Notes: a model not told the origin generated them from the letters alone. 64,000 bases of DNA from Bacteroidota bacterium (GCA_947447375.1 CANFJB010000005.1:62001-126000), one strand, 5' to 3'; positions 6,994 through 17,277 are shown, counted from the stretch's first letter. Translations and numbers: made by a program.

Positions 6994-8277
6994 CTATCTT
7001 TTATCAATAGATTTAAAATCTCTTAAAGGATATCCAATATAAACTTGTCTTGGACGACCAATTGGTTCTTTATTTTCACGCATTTCTTTCCATTGCGCAA
7101 TCCAACCTGGTAATCTTCCAATTGCGAATAATACCGTAAACATATCTGTTGGAATTCCTAATGCTCTATAAATAATTCCAGAGTAGAAATCTACGTTTGG
7201 ATATAATTTTCTAGAAACAAAATATTCGTCTACTAAAGCTGCTTCTTCTAATCTTTTTGCAATATCTAAAATTGGGTCATTAACTCCTAAAGTTGCTAAA
7301 ACTTCGTCTGCTGCTTTTTTAATGATTTTTGCTCTTGGATCAAAATTTTTGTAAACACGGTGTCCGAATCCCATTAAACGGAATGGATCGTCTTTATCTT
7401 TAGCTTTCGCCATATATTTCTCTGCATCACCACCATTTTTCTGAATTTCTTCCAACATTTCAAGAACTGCTTGATTTGCTCCACCATGAAGTGGTCCCCA
7501 AAGTGCTGAAACACCTGCTGAGATTGATGCAAATAAACCAGCGTGAGATGAACCTACCATTCTAACAGTAGAAGTAGAACAGTTTTGTTCATGATCAGCA
7601 TGAAGTATAAATAATTTATTTAAAGCGTCGATAACAACAGGGTTTGAAGCGTAAGGTCCCGTTGGGATTTCAAACATTAAACGCATGAAATTTTCAACGT
7701 ATCCCTGAGTATTATCATAATAATTCAATGGATAACCCATGCTTTTTCTGTAGGTCCAGGTTGCAATAACAAGGAATTTACCCATTGTTTTACAAACTGC
7801 TTCGTACATTTCTTTTTCATTTTCAACATTAACCGACTTTGGGTTGAATGCTGTTAATGCACTTGTTAGAGAAGATAAAACGCCCATTGGATGCGCTGTT
7901 TTCGGAAACCCATCGATGATGTTTTTCATTTCTTCGTTAACCAATGTATATTTTCTAATATTGGTTTCAAAGTTTTCTAACTGCTGTTTTGTAGGTAGTT
8001 CCCCAAAAATTAATAAGTAGGAAACTTCCAAGAAATTAGCTTTGTCAGCTAATTCTTCGATTGCATAACCTCTGTAACGCAAAATTCCTTCTTCCCCATC
8101 TAGGAAAGTAATTTCACTTTTACAAGAACCTGAATTTTTGTAACCAGGATCAAGGGTGATTGCACCTGATAAATCACGCAATTTATTAACATCTATGGCT
8201 ACTTCATTTTCACTTCCTACGATAACAGGAAATTCATATTTTTTACCTTCTAATTCTAATACGGCTATTTTTGACAT
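6994..8277 (-). CDS. gltA: Citrate synthase (type II)
   Basis: 427 residues, the length of the large bacterial citrate synthases. It condenses oxaloacetate and acetyl-CoA at the entry of the TCA cycle. Visible signatures are the N-terminal domain (LDPGYKNSGSCKSEITFLDG and YRGYAIEEL), HADHEQNCSTSTVR near residue 222, LWGPLHGGANQAVLEML near residue 260 with the first catalytic His, and GFGHRVYKNFDPRAKII near residue 307 with the second. It is monocistronic, with its own -7 box (8312-8319) and a strong terminator. Nothing is unusual about the protein. Confidence 0.97.
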   Translation of the reverse strand: MSKIAVLELEGKKYEFPVIVGSENEVAIDVNKLRDLSGAITLDPGYKNSGSCKSEITFLDGEEGILRYRGYAIEELADKANFLEVSYLLIFGELPTKQQLENFETNIRKYTLVNEEMKNIIDGFPKTAHPMGVLSSLTSALTAFNPKSVNVENEKEMYEAVCKTMGKFLVIATWTYRKSMGYPLNYYDNTQGYVENFMRLMFEIPTGPYASNPVVIDALNKLFILHADHEQNCSTSTVRMVGSSHAGLFASISAGVSALWGPLHGGANQAVLEMLEEIQKNGGDAEKYMAKAKDKDDPFRLMGFGHRVYKNFDPRAKIIKKAADEVLATLGVNDPILDIAKRLEEAALVDEYFVSRKLYPNVDFYSGIIYRALGIPTDMFTVLFAIGRLPGWIAQWKEMRENKEPIGRPRQVYIGYPLRDFKSIDKR

Positions 8278-8311
8278 AATATGTGGAAAAAAATCTATTT
8301 ATAATATTAAA

Positions 8312-8319
8312 CAAAATTA
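8312..8319 (-). promoter_or_regulatory. -7 box of gltA
   Basis: Minus strand TAATTTTG, matching TAnnTTTG, 34 nt upstream of the gltA ATG. No good -33 TTTG is seen. Confidence 0.5.
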
Positions 8320-8426
8320 AGGTATTTAGTATTAATTAAAAAAGAAATACGCTAACGATTTCGTTAAATTAAATATAAAAATTATAAAAAAGGTAATCAT
8401 TTTTGAAAATCGATAAAAATCAACAT

Positions 8427-8467
8427 AAAAAAAACGTCCAATAAGCAATTAACTCAATGGACGTTTA
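8427..8467 (-). terminator. Rho-independent terminator of enolase gene
   Basis: Minus strand: stem AAACGTCCA/TGGACGTTT with a ~18-nt loop, followed by a T-run, 19 nt after the eno stop. The rest of the 208-bp gap (8278-8485) holds only the gltA promoter. Confidence 0.88.
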
Positions 8468-8485
8468 TTATTTATAGATTAAAAC

Positions 8486-9790
<1,305 letters not shown>

Positions 9791-9820
9791 TTATTAATGT
9801 CTATTTTCTAAATTATAATG

Positions 9821-9844
9821 CAAATATATTACAAGTATTGTAAT
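9821..9844 (-). promoter_or_regulatory. eno promoter with overlapping inverted repeat
   Basis: Minus strand -7 box TATATTTG at 9828-9821, 43 nt before the ATG. Immediately upstream, ATTACAA-GTA-TTGTAAT (9828-9844) is a perfect 7-bp inverted repeat with a 3-bp spacer. It overlaps the box by one base and occupies the spacer, a position where a bound repressor would block transcription. No such regulator is known to me. Confidence 0.5.
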
Positions 9845-9883
9845 GTTTATTTGAAACTAATTAATGTTATTAACTCAAACGAT

Positions 9884-10993
9884 TTAGTTATTCGAAAGTT
9901 TGATATTATCGATAAATTGATCAAATAAATAGGCTGCATCGTGAGGCCCTGGGCTTGCTTCAGGATGGTATTGTACTGAAAAACAGCTTTTAGAAATCAT
10001 TTTCATACCAGCTACCGTTCCATCATTTAAGTGTAAATGAGTAATTTCAAAGTCGGGATGATTTTCTAATTCTTCTTTATTAACTGCAAAACCATGATTT
10101 TGTGATGTAATTTCACCTTTATTAGTAATCATATTTTTCACAGGGTGATTGATTCCTCGGTGACCATTAAACATTTTGTAGGTAGAAATTCCGTTAGCCA
10201 AAGCGATCATTTGATGTCCTAAACAAATTCCGAAAACGGGAGTATCAGTTTTAAGTATTTGACGCGTCACTTCTTGAACTTCTTTAAGTGGATCTGGATC
10301 CCCAGGCCCGTTTGAAAGAAAGTAACCATCAGGATTAAATGCTTTTAAATTTTCGAAAGAGGTGTTGTAAGGAAATACTTTAATATAACAATCTCTTGCT
10401 TCGAGACATCTTAAGATATTGGTTTTTATACCTAAATCTAGTGCGGCAATTTTATAGGTTGCATTTTCATTACCAAAGAAGTAAGGCGTTTTTGTTGAAA
10501 CTTTAGAAGCCAGTTCAAGGCCTTTCATGTTGGGAACCAATGCTAATTTAGCTTTTAGTTCTTCTATTGGAGTTCCATCTGTGCATATTACAGAGTTCAT
10601 TGCACCATTATCCCGAATGTAGCTTACTAAAGCTCTGGTGTCTACATCTGAAATTGCTACTAGATTTACTTTTTCAAAATAGTCATAAAGACTTTCTGAT
10701 GCGTCTGGTCTGGAATAATTAAAACTAAAATTCTTGCATACTAATCCTGCTATTTTAATTCCGTCTGAATCGACTTCATTTTGATGAACACCGTAATTTC
10801 CAATGTGGGGATTGGTGGCCACCATTATTTGTCCGAAATAAGATGGATCGGTAAAAATTTCTTGATACCCTGTCATTCCGGTATTAAAACAAACTTCTCC
10901 GAATGCAGTCCCTTCTATACCTATTGATTTTCCATGAAAAATAGTTCCGTCACTAAGGAGTAAAATTGCGGGTTTTCTGTTTGAGTATTTCAT
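9884..10993 (-). CDS. carA: Carbamoyl-phosphate synthase small subunit
   Basis: 369 residues. The N-terminal half is the CPSase small-chain domain (ILLSDGTIFHGKSIG, then GEVCFNTGMTGYQEIFTDPSY near residue 32). The C-terminal half is a class I glutamine amidotransferase with nucleophile Cys257 in GICLGHQ, plus His343 and Glu345 in YHPEASPGPHD. It delivers ammonia from glutamine to CarB for pyrimidine and arginine synthesis. carB is not adjacent. Start is MKYSNRKPAILLL at 10993, with a -7 box 25 nt upstream. It lies apart from the ribosomal operon, separated by the element at 11081-11160. Confidence 0.97.
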   Translation of the reverse strand: MKYSNRKPAILLLSDGTIFHGKSIGIEGTAFGEVCFNTGMTGYQEIFTDPSYFGQIMVATNPHIGNYGVHQNEVDSDGIKIAGLVCKNFSFNYSRPDASESLYDYFEKVNLVAISDVDTRALVSYIRDNGAMNSVICTDGTPIEELKAKLALVPNMKGLELASKVSTKTPYFFGNENATYKIAALDLGIKTNILRCLEARDCYIKVFPYNTSFENLKAFNPDGYFLSNGPGDPDPLKEVQEVTRQILKTDTPVFGICLGHQMIALANGISTYKMFNGHRGINHPVKNMITNKGEITSQNHGFAVNKEELENHPDFEITHLHLNDGTVAGMKMISKSCFSVQYHPEASPGPHDAAYLFDQFIDNIKLSNN

Positions 10994-11017
10994 TTTCTAA
11001 TTGTTGTGTTGTGGTTA

Positions 11018-11025
11018 CAAATTTA
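11018..11025 (-). promoter_or_regulatory. -7 box of carA
   Basis: Minus strand TAAATTTG, matching TAnnTTTG, 25 nt before the carA ATG. It suggests carA is not read as part of the ribosomal operon. Confidence 0.55.
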
Positions 11026-11080
11026 ATTCAAAATATGATGCTATAAAAATTAATTTATCGAGAGGCCTAAAATTTCTTTT

Positions 11081-11160
11081 ACTCCTGATAGTAATGGAAA
11101 TCCCTCAAAATTGTTAGGTACGAAGCAATTTTGAGGATTGCAATGGATAGCAGGAATAAG
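11081..11160 (+). ncRNA. Flavo-1-like structured RNA element, copy B
   Basis: Same plan as 4513-4592: TCCTGATAG...ATGGAAATCC on the left, GATTG...GATAGCAGGAATAAG on the right, and a central hairpin with perfect 11-bp arms (11103-11113 and 11126-11136) and a 12-nt loop. The outer helix pairs 11083-11087 with 11151-11155. Compared with copy A one pair changes from C-G to U-A on both sides, a compensatory change. It lies between the rplQ terminator and carA. The 66-codon minus-strand open frame that covers it is not believed to be a gene. Confidence 0.6.
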
Positions 11161-11190
11161 ATTAGTTGAAGATGCCTGACAAAAAAGTTC

Positions 11191-11227
11191 AAAAAAAAAG
11201 GACAAACTAATTAAAGTATGTCCTTTT
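11191..11227 (-). terminator. Rho-independent terminator of the ribosomal super-operon
   Basis: Minus strand: stem AAAAGGACATA...TTTGTCCTTTT followed by a long T-run, 22 nt after the rplQ stop codon. It ends the str-S10-spc-alpha cluster. Confidence 0.9.
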
Positions 11228-11249
11228 CTATTTATTGGTAATGAAATCA

Positions 11250-11870
11250 TTATTCTTCTGTTTTTTCTTCAGTTTCAGTTTCTGCTGTTGGAGCTTCAAC
11301 TTCTGCCTCTGCTGCTGGAGCTTCTACTTCTGCTACTGGAGCTTCTACTTCTTCTTCAACTTCTGGAGTTTCAACTTCTGCTACTGGAGCTTCAGCTACT
11401 ACTTCAGCAACTGGTACTGGAGCTGCTTCTACAGTATCTTCTGATTTCTTAGCTTTTCCACCTCTACGGCTTTTTGCTTTTTTAACTTCTTTTTTACCAC
11501 CGTTGTAAAGTTCGTTAAAATCTACTAATTCGATCATTGCCATATCGGCATTATCTCCTAAACGATTTCCAACTTTGATGATGCGAGTATATCCACCTGG
11601 ACGATCTCCAACTTTAGCGGCTACGTCTCTGAATAAATCAGTTACTGCATATTTGCTACGTAAGTATGAAAAAACGATACGTCTGTTGTGAGTGGTATCT
11701 GCTTTTGATTTTGTAATTAAAGGCTCAACGAATTGTTTTAGCGCTTTTGCTTTAGCAACAGTTGTATTAATACGTTTGTGCTCGATTAGAGAACAAGCCA
11801 TATTTGCCAACATAGATTTTCTATGTGCTGTCTGTCTGCTTAAATGATTGAATTTTTTTCCGTGTCTCAT
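11250..11870 (-). CDS. rplQ: 50S ribosomal protein L17 with long acidic tail
   Basis: 206 residues. The core is normal L17 ([67 protein letters not shown]), to about residue 125. It is followed by a basic [17 protein letters not shown] linker and a ~70-residue tail of Ala/Glu/Val/Pro repeats built on the pattern APVAEVE. Bacterial L17 is usually about 120-130 residues; extended versions are common in Bacteroidota. The tail is low-complexity and probably disordered. It is the last gene of the cluster, 37 nt after rpoA, followed by a strong terminator. Confidence 0.96.
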   Translation of the reverse strand: MRHGKKFNHLSRQTAHRKSMLANMACSLIEHKRINTTVAKAKALKQFVEPLITKSKADTTHNRRIVFSYLRSKYAVTDLFRDVAAKVGDRPGGYTRIIKVGNRLGDNADMAMIELVDFNELYNGGKKEVKKAKSRRGGKAKKSEDTVEAAPVPVAEVVAEAPVAEVETPEVEEEVEAPVAEVEAPAAEAEVEAPTAETETEEKTEE

Positions 11871-11907
11871 TGTATGTTAAATTTAACCTCGCCGAAGCGG
11901 GATTAGA

Positions 11908-12900
11908 TTATTCTTTATCTAATTTGTATTTTGCTAAGTCCATTCCGAAGGTTAAATTTTTAATAGCTACTAGTTCGTCTAGTTCTGTTAAAGATTTTTT
12001 ACCGAAATTACGGAATTTCATTAGGTCATTTTTGTTGAATGATACTAAGTCTCCTAGAGTATCAACTTCAGCTGCTTTTAAACAATTTAATGCTCTTACA
12101 GATAAATCCATATCAACAAGCTTCGTTTTAAGTAATTGTCTCATGTGTAATGATTCTTCATCATAAGAATCTGTTTGAGCAATTTCATCGGCTTCAAGCG
12201 TTATTCTTTCGTCAGAAAACAACATGAAGTGGTGAATTAAAACTTTTGCAGCTTCAGTTAAGGCATCTTTAGGATTAATAGATCCGTCAGTTTTAATTTC
12301 AAAAACTAATTTTTCATAATCTGTTTTTTGCTCTACACGGAAGTTTTCAATTGCATACTTCACATTTTTCACTGGTGTAAAAATGGAGTCTGTAAAAATT
12401 GTTCCAATTGCTGCGTTTTGCTTTTTGTTTTCTTCTGCAGGAACGTAACCTCTACCTTTTTCGATTGTTAATTCGAAGTTCAAATTAACTTTTTTATCAA
12501 GGTTACAGATTACTAATTCTGGGTTAAGAACTTGGAAACCAGAGATGAATTTTTGAAAATCACCAGCAGTTAATTGTTCTTTACCTGTTACAGATATAGT
12601 TACAGCTTCATTATCTACATCTTCAATTTGACGTTTGAAACGTACTTGTTTAAGATTTAGGATAATTTCTGTTACGTCTTCAACAACTCCAGGAATTGTA
12701 GAAAATTCGTGATCTACACCTTCTATACGAACAGATGTGATAGCGTAACCTTCTAGCGCAGAAAGTAAAACTCTTCTAAGTGCATTACCAACAGTCAATC
12801 CATAACCAGGTTCTAAAGGTCTAAATTCGAATTTACCTTCAAAATCGTTAGAATCGATCATGATAACTTTATCGGGTTTCTGAAAATTAAATATTGCCAT
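11908..12900 (-). CDS. rpoA: RNA polymerase alpha subunit
   Basis: 330 residues. The N-terminal domain ([28 protein letters not shown] near residue 25, alpha dimerisation and beta binding) is followed by a linker and a C-terminal helix-hairpin-helix domain ([35 protein letters not shown]). The latter contacts UP elements and activators. It lies between rpsD and rplQ, the standard alpha-operon order, with 21 nt to rpsD. Length and motifs are normal. Confidence 0.98.
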   Translation of the reverse strand: MAIFNFQKPDKVIMIDSNDFEGKFEFRPLEPGYGLTVGNALRRVLLSALEGYAITSVRIEGVDHEFSTIPGVVEDVTEIILNLKQVRFKRQIEDVDNEAVTISVTGKEQLTAGDFQKFISGFQVLNPELVICNLDKKVNLNFELTIEKGRGYVPAEENKKQNAAIGTIFTDSIFTPVKNVKYAIENFRVEQKTDYEKLVFEIKTDGSINPKDALTEAAKVLIHHFMLFSDERITLEADEIAQTDSYDEESLHMRQLLKTKLVDMDLSVRALNCLKAAEVDTLGDLVSFNKNDLMKFRNFGKKSLTELDELVAIKNLTFGMDLAKYKLDKE

Positions 12901-12921
12901 AATTTCGACTAAGTCAATTAA

Positions 12922-13527
12922 TTATTTATTGTACAACTCTACGATTAATTGTTCTTTAATGTTTTCTGGGATCTGCAATCTAGCAGGAACAGAAACAAAA
13001 GTACCTTCTTTAAGATCGTTATTCCAAGTAATCCACTCGTATACGTGAGATGAATTAGCTAAAGAACGCTCAATAGCTTCTAATGATTTAGATTTTTCAC
13101 GAACCGCTACTTTATCACCAGCTCTTAGGTGGTATGAAGCGATATCTACTACTTCACCGTTAACGGTAATGTGTCTGTGAGAAACTAATTGTCTTGCACC
13201 TCTTCTAGATGGAGCGATACCCATTCTAAAAACAACGTTGTCAAGTCTAGCTTCACATAATTGTAAAAGAACTTCACCTGTTACACCTTTAGTAGCAGAA
13301 GCTTTTTTAAATAAACCTCTGAATTGTTTTTCTAAAATTCCGTAAGAATATTTAGCTTTTTGTTTCTCCATTAACTGGATAGCATATTCAGATTTTTTAC
13401 CTCTTTTTTTAGCCATCCCGTGTTGTCCAGGTGGATAATTTCTTTTTTCGAAAGATTTGTCATCTCCGAATATTGCTTCGCCAAATTTACGAGCAATTCT
13501 AGTTTTTGGACCAGTATATCTTGCCAT
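12922..13527 (-). CDS. rpsD: 30S ribosomal protein S4
   Basis: 201 residues: [17 protein letters not shown] start, PPGQHG near residue 33, and an S4 RNA-binding domain ([31 protein letters not shown] near residue 93). It binds the 5' domain of 16S rRNA and nucleates 30S assembly. It is preceded by an 88-nt gap, wide for this operon, that holds a nested hairpin (13544-13596). S4 is the translational regulator of the alpha operon in E. coli, so an autoregulatory leader here is plausible but unproven. No zinc-binding Cys cluster is seen. Confidence 0.98.
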   Translation of the reverse strand: MARYTGPKTRIARKFGEAIFGDDKSFEKRNYPPGQHGMAKKRGKKSEYAIQLMEKQKAKYSYGILEKQFRGLFKKASATKGVTGEVLLQLCEARLDNVVFRMGIAPSRRGARQLVSHRHITVNGEVVDIASYHLRAGDKVAVREKSKSLEAIERSLANSSHVYEWITWNNDLKEGTFVSVPARLQIPENIKEQLIVELYNK

Positions 13528-13543
13528 TTTTAAAAAATTATTA

Positions 13544-13596
13544 AGGTAGAGATTATGAATTCAGGTCAAATCCTTCGATAACCATTAGTTCTACCT
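13544..13596 (-). promoter_or_regulatory. Nested hairpin in rpsK-rpsD gap, possible S4 leader
   Basis: Minus strand: an outer stem AGGTAGA/TCTACCT (13596-13590 with 13550-13544) encloses a smaller hairpin around 13583-13564 (GGTT..ACC with a GAAG loop). It lies 17-69 nt upstream of the rpsD ATG. Its role as S4 binding site is inference. Confidence 0.4.
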
Positions 13597-13615
13597 AGTT
13601 ATACTTAAATTAATA

Positions 13616-13999
13616 TTATACTCTACGTCTTTTAGGAGGACGACATCCGTTGTGTGGCATTGGAGTAACATCGATGATCTCCGTAACTTCAATTCCACCA
13701 TTGTGTATAGAACGAATTGCAGACTCACGTCCGTTTCCTGGTCCTTTTACATACACTTTTACTTTTTTAAGTCCTGCCTCAAGAGCTACTTTACTACAAT
13801 CTTCTGCTGCCATTTGAGCTGCATACGGAGTATTCTTTTTAGAACCTCTGAAGCCCATTTTACCAGCTGAAGACCATGAAATAACTTCACCTTTCTTATT
13901 GGTTAAAGAAATGATAATGTTGTTGAAAGTTGCACTGATGTGTGCTTCTCCAGTTGACTCAACTATTACTTTACGTTTTTTTGTACTTGCCTTAGCCAT
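13616..13999 (-). CDS. rpsK: 30S ribosomal protein S11
   Basis: 127 residues: [54 protein letters not shown], and the C-terminal [18 protein letters not shown], the classic S11 ending. It forms part of the 30S platform near the E site. It is 8 nt downstream of rpsM. The conserved Asn-Gly (HNG) is the site that becomes isoaspartate in some bacteria. No abnormality. Confidence 0.98.
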   Translation of the reverse strand: MAKASTKKRKVIVESTGEAHISATFNNIIISLTNKKGEVISWSSAGKMGFRGSKKNTPYAAQMAAEDCSKVALEAGLKKVKVYVKGPGNGRESAIRSIHNGGIEVTEIIDVTPMPHNGCRPPKRRRV

Positions 14000-14007
14000 A
14001 CTACTTA

Positions 14008-14382
14008 TTATTTAGTTGCTTTTTTCTTGTTGGCAACAGTTTTTCTCTTACCTTTTCTTGTTCTAGAGTTGTTTTTAGTTCTTTGTCCTCTTAATGGAAG
14101 ACCAGATCTATGACGAATACCTCTATAACAACCAATGTCCATAAGACGTTTGATGTTTAAAGAAACTTCTGAACGCAATTCTCCTTCAATTTTGAAATTA
14201 GATACAGCATCACGAATTGCTCCGATCTCGTCGTCATTCCAATCTTGAACTTTCTTGTCTTGGCTAACTTGAGCTTTTTCTAAAATCTCAATAGCTCTAC
14301 TTTTTCCTAATCCGAAGATATAGGTTAGTGCAATTACACCTCTCTTGTTTTTTGGGATGTCTACCCCTGCTATTCTTGCCAT
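14008..14382 (-). CDS. rpsM: 30S ribosomal protein S13
   Basis: 124 residues: [26 protein letters not shown] with the helix-turn-helix-like N-terminus, [33 protein letters not shown] near residue 85, and a lysine-rich C-terminal tail that contacts the P-site tRNA. It is located in the 30S head, bridging to 50S protein L5. It is separated by 2 nt from rpmJ. Standard length and motifs. Confidence 0.98.
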   Translation of the reverse strand: MARIAGVDIPKNKRGVIALTYIFGLGKSRAIEILEKAQVSQDKKVQDWNDDEIGAIRDAVSNFKIEGELRSEVSLNIKRLMDIGCYRGIRHRSGLPLRGQRTKNNSRTRKGKRKTVANKKKATK

Positions 14383-14384
14383 AA

Positions 14385-14501
14385 CTATCCTTGTCTTTGT
14401 TTAAATCTAGGATTCTTTTTGTTAATTACGTACAATCTCCCTTTTCTTCGCACGATAACGCACTCGGGACTTCTCTTTTTAACTGATGCTCTAACTTTCA
14501 T
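14385..14501 (-). CDS. rpmJ: 50S ribosomal protein L36, zinc-free form
   Basis: A 38-residue gene between rpsM and infA. It begins [14 protein letters not shown] and ends NPRFKQRQG, both diagnostic of L36. The zinc-ribbon form carries Cys at about 11, 14 and 27 and His at about 32; here only Cys14 remains (Ser11, Asn27, Phe at the His position), so it cannot hold zinc. The order infA-rpmJ-rpsM is the normal one for the alpha operon. It lies 13 nt after infA. Confidence 0.96.
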   Translation of the reverse strand: MKVRASVKKRSPECVIVRRKGRLYVINKKNPRFKQRQG

Positions 14502-14514
14502 TGATTAGCCTTTA

Positions 14515-14730
14515 TTAATATCTATAAGTAATTCTTGCTTTTGACAAATCATAAGGGCTCATTTCTAGTTTCACTTTATCACCAGGTAATAATTTGATAT
14601 AATGCATTCGCATTTTTCCAGAAATATGAGCAATTACAATATGTCCATTTTCTAATTCTACACGGAACATCGCATTTGATAATGCTTCAATGATTGATCC
14701 GTCTTGTTCTATTGCTGATTGTTTTGCCAT
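14515..14730 (-). CDS. infA: Translation initiation factor IF-1
   Basis: 71 residues forming one OB-fold S1-like domain: [55 protein letters not shown], and the terminal KARITYRY. It binds the 30S A site and supports IF-2 and IF-3 during initiation. It is 3 nt after secY, in the usual Bacteroidota and Firmicutes order secY-infA-rpmJ. No anomalies. Confidence 0.97.
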   Translation of the reverse strand: MAKQSAIEQDGSIIEALSNAMFRVELENGHIVIAHISGKMRMHYIKLLPGDKVKLEMSPYDLSKARITYRY

Positions 14731-14733
14731 AAG

Positions 14734-16080
14734 TTAAGCTACCGCTTTTCTATTTTTTCCACTTTTCATCAAACCATCATAATGCTTATTAAGCAAATAT
14801 GAATTGATTTGTTGGATTGTATCAATTGCTACACCAACCATAATTATAAGTGAGGTACCTCCAAAGAACATTGCCCAAGATTGTTGAACATCCAATACAC
14901 TTACAACAATTGCTGGGAACACAGCTATTAAAGCAAGAAATAAAGAACCTGGGAACGTGATTAAAGACATCACTTTATCTAAAAAGTTAGATGTTTCTTC
15001 CCCTGGTTTAAAACCCGGGATAAATCCACCACTTCTTTTTAAGTCATCTGCCATTTTGTTTGTAGGTACAGTAATTGCAGTATAGAAAAATGTGAATACA
15101 ACTATTAAAGTTGCAAACAATAAATTATACCAAATACCGAACATATTACTAAATGCACCTGCAATAGATGATGAAACTTCTGATTTAGACAATCCTGCTA
15201 ATGCAGCTGGAATAAACATTATAGCTTGTGCAAATATAATTGGCATTACACCAGATGCATTCAACTTTAATGGAATCCATTGTCTATTTCCACCCATCAT
15301 ATCTTGTTCGAAATCTCCTGAAACAGTTCTTCTAGCGTACTGTACTGGAATTTTTCTAACTGCCATTACTAACAAAACACAAGAAATAATTACTAATAAC
15401 CAAACAATGATTTCAATTACCAATAACATTGGACCTCCATTATTGTTAGTTACTCTAGTTGTAAATTCTTGAATAAATGCTTGAGGTAATCTAGCTAATA
15501 TACCCACCATAATTAATAGCGATATACCATTTCCAATTCCTTTATCAGTAATTTTTTCTCCTAACCACATGGCAAAAATTGTACCTGTAACTAAAATAAT
15601 AACTGAAGAGAAAAGGAATGCAATAGAATCAGATCCTAATAAGAAAGCTGCTTTTGGTAAAGTTCTGTATAGGTTATAGATATAACCAGGACCTTGAACT
15701 AAAGTAATAGCAATAGTCAACCAACGTGTAATTTGGTTAATTTTCTTTCTTCCGCTTTCACCATCACTTTGTAACTTTTGTAAATAAGGAACCGCGATTC
15801 CCATTAACTGAACTACAATAGAAGCTGAAATGTAAGGCATGATACCTAATGCAAAGATTGAAGCTTTTGAAAAAGCACCACCTGTAAACATGTCAAGAAT
15901 TGAACCAATACCGTTTTTAGTTTGGCCTGCTAAACTATTTAATTGTGTAGCGTCAATACCTGGAAGAGTAACGTGTGCTCCAAAACGATAAACTAACAAA
16001 AGACCTAAAGTAATTAGGATTCTATTTTTTAGTTCCTCGATTTTCCAAACATTAATTAATGATTCAATAAATTTCTTCAT
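14734..16080 (-). CDS. secY: Preprotein translocase subunit SecY
   Basis: 448 residues with ten hydrophobic segments. It is the channel of the Sec translocon in the inner membrane. Visible family motifs are the N-terminal MKKFIESLINVWKIEELKNRI, GLLLVYRFGAHVTLPGID, LGIMPYISASIVVQLM near residue 80, and FFYTAITVPTNKMADDLKRSGGFIPG near residue 330, a cytoplasmic loop that contacts SecA and the ribosome. It follows rplO by 9 nt, in the conserved spc-operon position. Confidence 0.98.
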   Translation of the reverse strand: MKKFIESLINVWKIEELKNRILITLGLLLVYRFGAHVTLPGIDATQLNSLAGQTKNGIGSILDMFTGGAFSKASIFALGIMPYISASIVVQLMGIAVPYLQKLQSDGESGRKKINQITRWLTIAITLVQGPGYIYNLYRTLPKAAFLLGSDSIAFLFSSVIILVTGTIFAMWLGEKITDKGIGNGISLLIMVGILARLPQAFIQEFTTRVTNNNGGPMLLVIEIIVWLLVIISCVLLVMAVRKIPVQYARRTVSGDFEQDMMGGNRQWIPLKLNASGVMPIIFAQAIMFIPAALAGLSKSEVSSSIAGAFSNMFGIWYNLLFATLIVVFTFFYTAITVPTNKMADDLKRSGGFIPGFKPGEETSNFLDKVMSLITFPGSLFLALIAVFPAIVVSVLDVQQSWAMFFGGTSLIIMVGVAIDTIQQINSYLLNKHYDGLMKSGKNRKAVA

Positions 16081-16089
16081 CTTATAAAA

Positions 16090-16542
16090 TTATAATGTTA
16101 CAGCTTCTCCACCTGCAGCTTCAATAGCAGCTTTTGCAGTAGCAGTAAATTTATGAGCAGTTACCTTTAATTTTGCTTTCAATTCTCCTCTACCTAAAAT
16201 CTTAACGATTTCATTTTTGGTAGCCAAACGGTTAGTTACAAAAACTGACATATCTACAGTATCTGTAATTACACCATTATCAACAAGTAATTGAAGTGTA
16301 TCAAGGTTCACACCTTCGTATTCTTTACGATTGATGTTTGTGAAACCAAACTTAGGCACACGTCTTTGAAGTGGCATTTGACCTCCTTCAAAACCAATCT
16401 TTTTAGAATAACCAGAACGAGATTTTGCTCCTTTGTGACCTCTTGCAGAAGTACCACCTTTACCAGAACCTTCTCCTCTACCTAATCTTTTGTTTTGATT
16501 GTGTGTAGCACCTTCAGCAGGTTGTAAGTTACTTAAATTCAT
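16090..16542 (-). CDS. rplO: 50S ribosomal protein L15
   Basis: 150 residues: a Gly/Arg/Lys-rich N-terminal extension (RLGRGEGSGKGGTSARGHKG near residue 20) that enters 23S rRNA, FEGGQMPLQRRVPKFGF near residue 50, and a globular C-terminal domain (ILGRGELKAKLKVTAHKFTATAKAAIEAAGG). It is a late-assembly 50S protein. It lies between rpmD and secY, with 12 and 9 nt gaps, standard for the spc operon. Confidence 0.98.
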   Translation of the reverse strand: MNLSNLQPAEGATHNQNKRLGRGEGSGKGGTSARGHKGAKSRSGYSKKIGFEGGQMPLQRRVPKFGFTNINRKEYEGVNLDTLQLLVDNGVITDTVDMSVFVTNRLATKNEIVKILGRGELKAKLKVTAHKFTATAKAAIEAAGGEAVTL

Positions 16543-16554
16543 AACAGTATTTTG

Positions 16555-16737
16555 TTATTTAGCTTCTTCTACAGAAACTAAGTGTTTAACTTTATTTATC
16601 ATTCCAAGGATAGTTGGATTAGAATCATGTTCTACAACTTGACCCATTTTACGAAGTCCCAAAGCCTCTAATCCTCTTTTTTGAGTAAGTGGACAGTTGA
16701 TTTTGCTTCTTACTTGTTTTACTAATAATTTAGCCAT
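16555..16737 (-). CDS. rpmD: 50S ribosomal protein L30
   Basis: 60 residues in a single ferredoxin-like L30 domain: [30 protein letters not shown], then [17 protein letters not shown]. The length is typical for bacterial L30. It is set between rpsE and rplO with 12-nt gaps on both sides, and confirms the spc order. Confidence 0.96.
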   Translation of the reverse strand: MAKLLVKQVRSKINCPLTQKRGLEALGLRKMGQVVEHDSNPTILGMINKVKHLVSVEEAK

Positions 16738-16749
16738 AATTTCCTTGAA

Positions 16750-17277
16750 TTAACCTTTAAAAACTTTTTCTAAAGAAATACCTCTTTGTCTTGCAACAGT
16801 ATGAGCACTTCTCATTTGTAATAAAGCATCAAAAGTTGCTTTTACTACGTTGTGAGGATTTGATGATCCTTGTGATTTTGATAATACATCGTGAATTCCT
16901 ACTGATTCAAGAACTGAACGAACAGCTCCACCAGCAATAACTCCTGTACCATGAGAGGCAGGAATTAAAAATACACGTGCTCCACCAAATTTTCCTTTTT
17001 GTTCGTGAGGAACAGATTGTCCGTTCAAAGGAATTTTTACTAAATTTTTCTTAGCATCTTCTACTGCTTTCGCAATTGCTTCAGAAACGTCTTTAGATTT
17101 TCCTAATCCGTGACCAACTACTCCATTTTCATCACCTACAACTACAATAGCAGAAAAACCAAATGCTCTACCCCCTTTTGTAACCTTAGTAACACGATTA
17201 ACACTTACCAAACGGTCTTTTAATTCAAGACCACTAGGCTTTACTAACTCTACATTCTTGTATTTACTATTAGACAT
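16750..17277 (-). CDS. rpsE: 30S ribosomal protein S5
   Basis: 175 residues: an N-terminal double-stranded-RNA-binding fold ([49 protein letters not shown]) and a C-terminal ribosomal-protein-S5 domain ([29 protein letters not shown]...[14 protein letters not shown]). The VTKGGR loop is where spectinomycin-resistance mutations occur; the visible sequence looks wild type. It helps translational accuracy at the S4/S5 interface. 6 nt downstream of rplR. Confidence 0.98.
   Translation of the reverse strand: MSNSKYKNVELVKPSGLELKDRLVSVNRVTKVTKGGRAFGFSAIVVVGDENGVVGHGLGKSKDVSEAIAKAVEDAKKNLVKIPLNGQSVPHEQKGKFGGARVFLIPASHGTGVIAGGAVRSVLESVGIHDVLSKSQGSSNPHNVVKATFDALLQMRSAHTVARQRGISLEKVFKG

Noticed and set aside
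11050..11250. 66-codon minus-strand open frame after rplQ
   Set aside because: It covers the rplQ terminator and the structured element; composition is not protein-like and no start signal exists.
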